Assembly (NCBI GenBank): GCA_965659115.1
Contig: CBFHUP010000027.1
Coordinates: 1 to 31,474 of the forward strand
Source: UBA8752 sp965659115
GTDB taxonomy: Bacteria; Bacteroidota; Bacteroidia; Flavobacteriales_D; Sanyastnellaceae
Direction: 5' to 3'
Length of the DNA: 31,474 bases
Shown: piece after piece, positions 15,706 to 22,429 of the stretch
Position numbering within the stretch: the first letter of the stretch is position 1
How the letters are laid out: each line of letters starts with the position of its first letter
Notes under the pieces: generated by a model
What the model saw: only the letters and a program-made list of their open reading frames with translations
The model's database searches: none
Told to the model about the DNA's origin: nothing
Translations under genes and position numbers: made by a program

Positions 15706-16442
15706 ACAGAAGATCCCGACAAGACGACGACCGCATTATTGGCTGGCACCCGGTTCAGGAGGCTTTGGATGCCGGCAAGGAACTCGCCAGGGTTTTGCTT
15801 CAAAGAGACGCCAAGGACGAGCGGACCAAATTGCTCGTCAAAACCTTGCGTGACCGCCGCATCCCCATTCAACGGGTGCCCCGCGAAAGGCTGGATCGAA
15901 TCACCAAGAAAAACCACCAAGGCATCCTCGCTTTTGCTTCACCCATTTCTTTTATGGACCTCGAAGAGTTGGTCCAACAGGGGTTTGAGTCCGGGAAGCG
16001 GGTAATGATCGTGGTGTTGGATGGCGTCACTGACGTTGGGAACCTCGGGGCGATCGCCCGATCTGCAGAGTGTTTTGGGGCCACCGGGCTTGTGGTCCAA
16101 GACCACCACGCCGCCCCTGTCAATGAAGACGCCGTAAAAACGAGCTCAGGCGCATTATTGCGTCTTCCCGTTGCCCGTGTTCCGGATGTGACCAAAGCCC
16201 TGCGCTACATGGGCAAGTGTGGCCTCGAACGCATCGGACTCAGCGAAAAAGCCGACATGAACATCACAGATTGCCAAAGATCGGATGCGGCTTGCCTGGT
16301 ATTGGGCGATGAAGAGCACGGCATCTCCACGGCTTCCTGGTCTCAATGTGATGTGCACACCACCATCCCCATGAGTGGGAGTACAGGATCTCTGAACGTG
16401 AGCGTCGCTGCGGGCATTGGACTGCACCATTTGCTCGGTTGA
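15702..16442 (+). CDS. rlmB: RlmB-like rRNA (guanosine-2'-O-)-methyltransferase (SPOUT/TrmH family)
   Basis: A 246-residue SPOUT methyltransferase, probably acting on a 23S rRNA guanosine. RlmB methylates the G2251 ribose in E. coli. Residues about 10-80 are the substrate-binding domain: IIGWHPVQEALDAG, ending KKNHQGILAF. Residues about 100-246 are the knotted SAM-binding domain with its three motifs: NLGAIARSAECFGA (Asn114, Arg120), LGDEEHGI (201-208) and PMSGSTGSLNVSVA (223-236). The N-terminal domain and length favour RlmB over TrmH, but the exact target base is not provable here. The ATG at 15702 overlaps the GWxTD gene stop, indicating translational coupling. Confidence 0.9.
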   Translation: MNRRSRQDDDRIIGWHPVQEALDAGKELARVLLQRDAKDERTKLLVKTLRDRRIPIQRVPRERLDRITKKNHQGILAFASPISFMDLEELVQQGFESGKRVMIVVLDGVTDVGNLGAIARSAECFGATGLVVQDHHAAPVNEDAVKTSSGALLRLPVARVPDVTKALRYMGKCGLERIGLSEKADMNITDCQRSDAACLVLGDEEHGISTASWSQCDVHTTIPMSGSTGSLNVSVAAGIGLHHLLG

Positions 16443-16532
16443 GTGAAAATCCGCTTGTGTTCCGAATGCCCACCAACAGGACCGTTTTCCCGGTTAATTG
16501 AGAAAAATATTCGATAAATTAATTTTTTTTCG

Positions 16533-16561
16533 TCGTTTTTTTATTTCCCTTCGTATATTTG
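16533..16561 (+). promoter_or_regulatory. Bacteroidota-type promoter for the T9SS adhesin cassette
   Basis: TATATTTG at 16554-16561 matches the TAnnTTTG -7 consensus exactly. A TCG at 16533-16535 stands 18 bases upstream as an imperfect TTG -33 element. The region 16500-16560 is strikingly AT-rich for this GC-rich window, with T-runs just upstream. The predicted transcript start leaves about 50 bases of leader before the ATG at 16621. A 10-base direct repeat, CGTCGTTTTT, occurs at 16531-16540 and 16576-16585, flanking the -7 box; its meaning is unknown. The rest of the gap (16443-16500) shows no clear terminator for the rlmB-like gene. Confidence 0.6.
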
Positions 16562-16620
16562 ATCCTTCACCCGGTCGTCGTTTTTCATTGATTGAGCCAA
16601 AATCAAAATGAAAACGTTAT

Positions 16621-19600
16621 ATGACGCACTTTCGCTACGTTCGCATTCAATCTCGGAACCTCACGGGTTTCGGGTCTTTTGGTACCCCAATATTTCGTGT
16701 GATGCCTGCACGCCTACTCCTCATCGGTCTCCTCCTCTCTACGACCCCCTTTTATGGGCAGTCTTACCTTAATTCCACTTGTGATTCCACCTGTCTTCCC
16801 GCCTTCGATGAAGTGCCGGAAAATGCGGTGGTGACTTGTGATGAAGCCTTTCCTGATGTGACCATCCCCAGCGCAACAACTTGTGCTGAGTCGCCCATCA
16901 CCAACACGCCATCCCTGACGATGGATGCCACCACCATCACCCGACACGCCGTCACTACGGCGTTGGGAGACGGGCCCGACTGGGCGCTCTGGCTGGGTGG
17001 TTTTGAAGCGATGGGACATGGCGCCAGTGACTATTTCGTTCCATACGGAGCGGGAATCACGTTCGAACAGTATGCCAATGGAACTGCGCGCTTCACTGGC
17101 GAGATGGTCAATGATTCAGATCCCAACCAACGTTTCGAACTGAATGTCTTTCTCCAATACGGTCAGGATTATGACAGTTGGACCGCCCAAGGCCACCTTC
17201 CAAAAGATGACCTCGCACTGGAGGCCTTCGAAGATTGGACCTACTACGAGATGGTGGACACCCTGAGTCATTTGATTGGCCGTGGTGATTTTGATGGAGA
17301 CATGCTCTACTTGGATCACATGCCCGCGAGCCGGCTGTTTGGATACCAGGTCGGTGAGCTCGGAGCAAACAACCGCAATGCCAACCTTGGTGTGAGCGGA
17401 TGGTTCTGGTACCGAGGAATCATCGCTGGACAAGACGTGGTGGGAACCGGTGACGTCAATGCCGATCTGGAAGACACCGTCATGGATGGCCCTGAATGCC
17501 CCATGGTCGAGGAGTCGCGCCAGGTGGCCATGGCTTGGAGCGATTGCGGTCACGATTTGATTGAATACAAGTTTGAGCGCATAGACGAAGAGGCCCCTAC
17601 GTTCGTGACCTTGCCGGTGCTCGAATCCACGAATTGCACCAGCCTGCCTGACACTGCTGGCCTGGATGCGTTCGAAGTGTTTGACGCTTGTGGATCCCCC
17701 TTGACATTGTCCAATGTGGACTCTGTGGCCGGCGAGCCCTGTGCCCAAATGGCTTACCGAACTTGGACATTGACAGATGCTTGCGGTAACAGCTCAGACA
17801 CCTTGCAAACGGTAGCGCTGTTGGATGAAACCGGCCCCACATTTGAAGTGGAAGACACGACGATCGTGTGCGACGCTTGGGACAATTATGAAGCGTTCAT
17901 CCCCAACTTCCAAGACGACTGCTCTCCTGCGGACAGCATCACTTGGTCGTTTGCAGATACCATTACATCTGGCATCTACCCCTTCTTCTTTACGTTGGAC
18001 AGGGTCTACAGTGCCACTGACCTTTGTGGGAATACGACCGCAGACACCATGACCATTTCGGTCATCGACACCGTCGCTCCAACTTGGACCTTCTTGCCAC
18101 CAGACACGACCATCCTTTGCGATGAGTGGGAGGATTACACCATTATTTCGCCCATTGTCGAAGACAACTGCGACCCCAATCCAGAAGGACCTGGCGGTGG
18201 CGGTGCAACAGACACCACCATCACGGAAGGTGAGTGCTTTGGGCAGTTCATTGTGGAATTGACGTTTGAGTTCACAGACATGAGCGGCAACACCATCACT
18301 TATGTGCAGCTCATTGACGCGGTCGATACCATTCCGCCGACATTCCCATACTTCCCACCAGATACGGTTTTGTCTTGTGAAGATGAGTGGCCTCAGCCCA
18401 ACGACGCCCCAGTTTGGACCGCGACTGTTGAAGACAATTTCTGTCCATTTGAAGTCACTTGGGAAGATTCCATCGCTGCCGGCGCTTGCCTGGGGACGGA
18501 TACACTGTTCCGTGTATTCACCGCTGTGGACGATTGCGAAAACACCACCGTTCAGACGCAGACCATCATCCGTGTGGACACCATAGGGCCTTTGGTAAAC
18601 CTGTCGCCTGAAGACAGCGTCATTGCATGCGGCGCTCCGCTTCCTGAGCTCACTTTCACCGTGGAGGACAATTGTTCCGGTGTGGACAGCACTTGGGTGA
18701 CCATCGACACCCTTGACATCTCTTTCGGGCAGCCTGTTTCCACAGGTTTCGAATCTTGCAACCTCGACGGTTTTGTGGCCGAAGGCGGCGCCATTTCCAT
18801 CTCCAATGATGCATTTGATGGAACCTGTGCCGTGAGCATGCTTCATGCTGCAGGTGATCCATCTCACAATTTCTACCCTGCCGACATCATGGCAGGAAGG
18901 GGCACTTACCGCGTGATGGCCCGGGCCGATGGCTTTATCAGCGACAACATCATCGAGCTGCTCGGTGGCGACAATGCGGATGACCCTTCTTTGAAATTGA
19001 GCCTCCGTCCATTGGGGACCGACAACCCTGGCATCTCATTGGTCGGGTTCGGCATCGATGAAGCCACAGACGCCACAATGGATGTGGATGTGTGGTACGA
19101 AGTGGTCATTGTGTTGGATGGCTCTACCCTTGCTGTGTCCATTGATGGCACGGCCGTGATGGAGACCGCTGTTCCTGCGGACCTCCCCGAACAGGGCCGG
19201 TTCAAGCTGGCCTCAGCCTACGCTGCCTCCTATGACGACATGTCTTATCAGCCAGAAAACCCCTGCCCAGTGGTAGAGCGTTTGATGCGCACCGTCTATG
19301 CGGTGGACGGATGCAGCAATGTGGCTTCGGACTTCCAGATCATCGATGTGATCGATACGGTGGCCCCAGTGTTGTTGTTCGTTCCTGAAAATGCAGATAT
19401 CGACTGCTCCGACGCTTGGCCCTTGCCCACGGATTCAGCGCTCTTCATGGCTACTGCCGAAGATGCCTGCACCGACGTGCAAGTGACTTGGAGCGATGAA
19501 ATCGTCCCCAATGCTTGCCCTGGCAGCAGCACCCTCTACCGGACTTTCACGGCCACGGACGGCTGTGGAAACAATGTTTCTGCCGTGCAGACCATTGCCC

Positions 19601-21489
19601 AGTCCGATGTGGAAGCGCCGCAGCCTGACCCTGCCCTGTTGCCCGCCGACACCCTGGTTAGCTGTGACGCAGTTCCTGCGCCATTGGACAGCACTGCATT
19701 TGGAGCTACCGACAACTGCAACACTTGGACGTTCGCAGTGAGCTCTGATACCGTGGCCGGAGACTGCCTGTTCAACTTCACAAGGGTAGATACCTACACG
19801 TTTACCGATTGTGACGGCAATGCTTCTGAATTCGTCCACCAGGTCGTGGTCGAAGACATCACTGCCCCCACATTTAGCTATGTGCCTGCCACGGACACCA
19901 TCGCTTGTACAGAGGAATTCCCATTGCCTTCAGACGGAGAGGTTTGGATGGCTCAAGCCGAGGACAACTGCAGCGCGGTTGAGGTGACTTGGCTCGACGT
20001 GATTGCCCCCAACACTTGCCCTGGAAGCAGCACATTGACCCGGACGTTTACCGCCGTGGATTCTTGTGGAAATGCCACCTCAGCCTCACACAGCATTGTG
20101 CAGGTCGATGAAGAAGCGCCACAACTCAATGCGTCCATGTTGCCACAAGACACCATTGTCAACTGCGACGACGTGCCCGCCACCCTCGACAGCTTGGCTT
20201 TTGAAGTCACGGACAACTGCAACACCTGGACGTTTGGCGTCTCTTCAGACACCATCCCTGGTGAGTGCGGACCGGCCTACGTCAGGTTGGACACTTACAC
20301 CTTTACGGATTGTGACGGTAACGCTACGGAATTCTTGCACACCGTTACGGTGCAGGACACCACACCTCCTGCGTTCTTGTTCTTCCCATCCAACGACTCA
20401 TTGACGTGCACAGAGCCATACCCCGAGCCCACAGATTCAGTCCTGTTGATGGCCACGGCGGATGACAACTGCAGCGAGGTGAACGTCTCTTGGGAGGACC
20501 TGATTGTTCCTGGCGCTTGCCCCGGAATCGACACTTTGTTCCGCACGTTTACGGCCTTGGATTCTTGTGGCAATACCACATCGCAGGTCCAGACCATGTT
20601 CCACTTCGACAACGAAGCTCCCGTCATCAATGTATTCCCGAACGACACGACGATTGACTGTGATCCTGTCAATGAAATCGGGACGTTAGACAGCGCCTTC
20701 TTCGCTGTGGAAGACAACTGCAACCCTTGGACCTTCTTGGTCTCAACGAATGACGATGAACAGCAGGACAGCCCCTGCGACTACATGCGCTATGACACCT
20801 ACACGTTTACGGACTGTGTAGGCAATGCCACGACTTTCGTGCACGTCATCACAGTGCAAGACACCACCGGTCCAAACATCACCGAGGAGCCTGCAGACCT
20901 TTATCTGATGTGCCCGCAGGAAGTGCCTGACTTCGATACGACCCTTCCGGTCAGTGAATGGATGGATGACGCCAACCTGGACATCACGGACGACTGCAAT
21001 GGCGACCCTGCTCTGATGACGGCGACCTACGAAGATGACGTCACAGTGTTTGTCGATGGCACCCACTATACCATGACGCGTTCATGGGAATTTGTAGACC
21101 AATGTGGCAACACCACCTCCTACGATCAAGTGATCGATGTGAATGAGCCGCAGCCCATTCTGCCGAACGCATTCAGCCCTCCGGGCGCTAATGGAGGCAA
21201 TGGTTTCAATGACACGTTCGTGATTGAGAACCTGGGCACCGAAGGTGAAGGAGCAACTTCATACCCCCCATGTAACTGGGGCGAAGATCCTGAATTCATC
21301 TACTTCCAGGTGTTCAACCGCTGGGGTGGTTTGGTCTATGAATCTGCCCCTGGCGAGATGTACAGGAACGACTGGAACGGCAAGAATTCTGTCACAGACA
21401 ACCAAGTTGTCGATGGCACCTACTTCGTCTTGCTGAGGTTTGAGGACGGTCGGAAGTTCGGATCGTATGTAGATGTTCGAAAGGACTGA
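16621..21489 (+). CDS. Giant HYR-like repeat exoprotein with gliding-motility (CHU_C) T9SS type B C-terminus
   Basis: A 1622-residue predicted surface or secreted protein. Residues 1-47 look like an extended signal peptide ending FYGQ; an ATG at 16702 (MPARLLLIGLLL) is an alternative start. Residues about 48-325 are a unique N-terminal region. From about 325 to 1510 the protein is built from about a dozen Ig-like, HYR-like units. Each opens with a D-x-x-x-P signature (DTVAPTWTFLPPDTTILC), has a DNC step, and ends with D-x-CGN. Paired Cys per unit suggest disulfides. A separate domain interrupts one unit at about 705-880. Residues 1514-1622 are the CHU_C domain: LPNAFSPPGANGGNGFNDTF, then FQVFNRWGGLVYES and VVDGTYFVLLRF. 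This directs T9SS export and surface attachment. Its likely role is adhesion or gliding; the ligand is unknown. It leads a three-gene cassette. Confidence 0.93.
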   Translation: MTHFRYVRIQSRNLTGFGSFGTPIFRVMPARLLLIGLLLSTTPFYGQSYLNSTCDSTCLPAFDEVPENAVVTCDEAFPDVTIPSATTCAESPITNTPSLTMDATTITRHAVTTALGDGPDWALWLGGFEAMGHGASDYFVPYGAGITFEQYANGTARFTGEMVNDSDPNQRFELNVFLQYGQDYDSWTAQGHLPKDDLALEAFEDWTYYEMVDTLSHLIGRGDFDGDMLYLDHMPASRLFGYQVGELGANNRNANLGVSGWFWYRGIIAGQDVVGTGDVNADLEDTVMDGPECPMVEESRQVAMAWSDCGHDLIEYKFERIDEEAPTFVTLPVLESTNCTSLPDTAGLDAFEVFDACGSPLTLSNVDSVAGEPCAQMAYRTWTLTDACGNSSDTLQTVALLDETGPTFEVEDTTIVCDAWDNYEAFIPNFQDDCSPADSITWSFADTITSGIYPFFFTLDRVYSATDLCGNTTADTMTISVIDTVAPTWTFLPPDTTILCDEWEDYTIISPIVEDNCDPNPEGPGGGGATDTTITEGECFGQFIVELTFEFTDMSGNTITYVQLIDAVDTIPPTFPYFPPDTVLSCEDEWPQPNDAPVWTATVEDNFCPFEVTWEDSIAAGACLGTDTLFRVFTAVDDCENTTVQTQTIIRVDTIGPLVNLSPEDSVIACGAPLPELTFTVEDNCSGVDSTWVTIDTLDISFGQPVSTGFESCNLDGFVAEGGAISISNDAFDGTCAVSMLHAAGDPSHNFYPADIMAGRGTYRVMARADGFISDNIIELLGGDNADDPSLKLSLRPLGTDNPGISLVGFGIDEATDATMDVDVWYEVVIVLDGSTLAVSIDGTAVMETAVPADLPEQGRFKLASAYAASYDDMSYQPENPCPVVERLMRTVYAVDGCSNVASDFQIIDVIDTVAPVLLFVPENADIDCSDAWPLPTDSALFMATAEDACTDVQVTWSDEIVPNACPGSSTLYRTFTATDGCGNNVSAVQTIAQSDVEAPQPDPALLPADTLVSCDAVPAPLDSTAFGATDNCNTWTFAVSSDTVAGDCLFNFTRVDTYTFTDCDGNASEFVHQVVVEDITAPTFSYVPATDTIACTEEFPLPSDGEVWMAQAEDNCSAVEVTWLDVIAPNTCPGSSTLTRTFTAVDSCGNATSASHSIVQVDEEAPQLNASMLPQDTIVNCDDVPATLDSLAFEVTDNCNTWTFGVSSDTIPGECGPAYVRLDTYTFTDCDGNATEFLHTVTVQDTTPPAFLFFPSNDSLTCTEPYPEPTDSVLLMATADDNCSEVNVSWEDLIVPGACPGIDTLFRTFTALDSCGNTTSQVQTMFHFDNEAPVINVFPNDTTIDCDPVNEIGTLDSAFFAVEDNCNPWTFLVSTNDDEQQDSPCDYMRYDTYTFTDCVGNATTFVHVITVQDTTGPNITEEPADLYLMCPQEVPDFDTTLPVSEWMDDANLDITDDCNGDPALMTATYEDDVTVFVDGTHYTMTRSWEFVDQCGNTTSYDQVIDVNEPQPILPNAFSPPGANGGNGFNDTFVIENLGTEGEGATSYPPCNWGEDPEFIYFQVFNRWGGLVYESAPGEMYRNDWNGKNSVTDNQVVDGTYFVLLRFEDGRKFGSYVDVRKD
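18733..19260 (+). other. Domain inserted within an HYR-like unit of the giant exoprotein
   Basis: Codons for residues about 705-880 encode a segment unlike the flanking repeats, from PVSTGFESCNLDGFVAEGGA to YDDMSYQPEN. It has the look of a concanavalin/LamG-like beta-sandwich: a start like that of glucanase-type modules, then WYEVVIVLDGSTLAVSIDGT near the end. The repeat unit that begins DTIGPLVNLSPEDSVIAC breaks off after its DNCSGVDSTWV strand and resumes after the insert with CPVVERLMRTVYAVDGCSN. The fold assignment is inferred from pattern only. Confidence 0.65.
19354..20859 (+). repeat. Three tandem copies of an alternating two-domain (A-B) repeat
   Basis: In-frame units inside the giant exoprotein: A1 19354, B1 19606, A2 19855, B2 20107, A3 20356, B3 20608-20859. 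A units are 84 codons and B units 83 or 84. A units share NACPGSSTLYRTFTATDGCG-like text. B units share TDNCNTWTF-VSSDT and DTYTFTDCDGNA. A resembles A, and B resembles B, more than neighbours resemble each other, so the duplicated unit is the A-B pair of about 500 bp. B1 and B2 share short near-identical DNA around 19711 and 20213. Confidence 0.85.
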
Positions 21490-21525
21490 TCGTACAACTG
21501 ACGTGAATTGAAGAAAGACATTCAG

Positions 21526-22425
21526 ATGAAACGCATTAAGCTCTTCCTCCTGATTCTGCCACTGTTGGGGTCTGCCCCACTTTGGGCGCAACAGGATGTT
21601 ATGATCAGCCAATACTTGTTCAATGGTCTGCTGATCAACCCAGGATATGCGGGGTCTCACCCGTATACATCCTCTAGCCTGCTCCACCGCAGCCAATGGA
21701 ACCAATTTGATGGTGCTCCGACCACCAGTGTCGTTGCCCTCGATGGTGCCTTGCGCAACAACAGCATGGGCGTGGGCATTCTCATGGTCCACGATCAGAT
21801 TGGCCTCACGACACAAACCGATGTGGCGGTCAACTTTGCCTACCGCATGCGGTTGGGTGCCGGACGACTTGCACTTGGTTTGAAGGGGGGCATGGCCAAC
21901 ACCCGAGCCGACCTGTTTGCGGCCGAATTGACGGACCCAGGTGATCCCAATTACAGCGAAAACCAACAGATTACCCAGTCGGCCCGCTTCGGATTTGGCG
22001 CCTACTATCACATGCAGCGCTTCTATTGTGGTGTCTCTATTCCCACGTTGACCGCCCTCGGTCCTTATGCAGAGACGATTGAACCGCACTTGCTGACCAC
22101 AGCGGGCGTTGTGCTCAAGGCCTCTGATGGCGTGATGCTTAAGCCCAGCTTTTTGCTGAAAGCCGTCCAAGGTGCCCCTGCACAATTGGACCTCAACCTG
22201 CATGCCCTGTTCCAAGAGCGCATCTGGCTCGGTGCCGGTTGGCGCTCTGGTGACGCGGTTGTCAGCATGATGGAAATTCAAGTCACCCCTGAGTTGCGCA
22301 TCGGATATGCCCACGACTTCACCCTGAGTGAGATTCGGAATTACTCCACAGGGTCGAATGAGATCCTCATTGGTTTTGATTTTGGACAGGGCATCACTGC
22401 CAAGCGTTCTCCCCGTTATTTCTGA
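21526..22425 (+). CDS. PorP/SprF-family type IX secretion membrane protein
   Basis: A 299-residue protein with signal peptide MKRIKLFLLILPLLGSAPLW ending near AQQ. The mature protein begins QDVMISQYLFNGLLINPGYA, the hallmark PorP/SprF opening, followed by HRSQWNQFDGAPTTSVVALD. The barrel-like remainder has strands such as GVGILMVHDQIGLTTQT and GRLALGLKGGMANTRADLF. SprF of Flavobacterium johnsoniae is needed for export or surface anchoring of the adhesin SprB. Members next to a CHU_C protein are thought to serve that one cargo. The ATG at 21526 (preceded by GAAGAAAG) was preferred to a TTG six codons earlier. It follows the adhesin gene by 36 bases and precedes the OmpA gene by 4. Confidence 0.94.
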   Translation: MKRIKLFLLILPLLGSAPLWAQQDVMISQYLFNGLLINPGYAGSHPYTSSSLLHRSQWNQFDGAPTTSVVALDGALRNNSMGVGILMVHDQIGLTTQTDVAVNFAYRMRLGAGRLALGLKGGMANTRADLFAAELTDPGDPNYSENQQITQSARFGFGAYYHMQRFYCGVSIPTLTALGPYAETIEPHLLTTAGVVLKASDGVMLKPSFLLKAVQGAPAQLDLNLHALFQERIWLGAGWRSGDAVVSMMEIQVTPELRIGYAHDFTLSEIRNYSTGSNEILIGFDFGQGITAKRSPRYF

Positions 22426-22429
22426 CCCC

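Noticed and set aside
17794..18867. Reverse-strand 357-residue open frame inside the adhesin gene
   Set aside because: It is antisense to well-defined HYR-like repeats; long antisense frames are expected in GC-rich repeat DNA.
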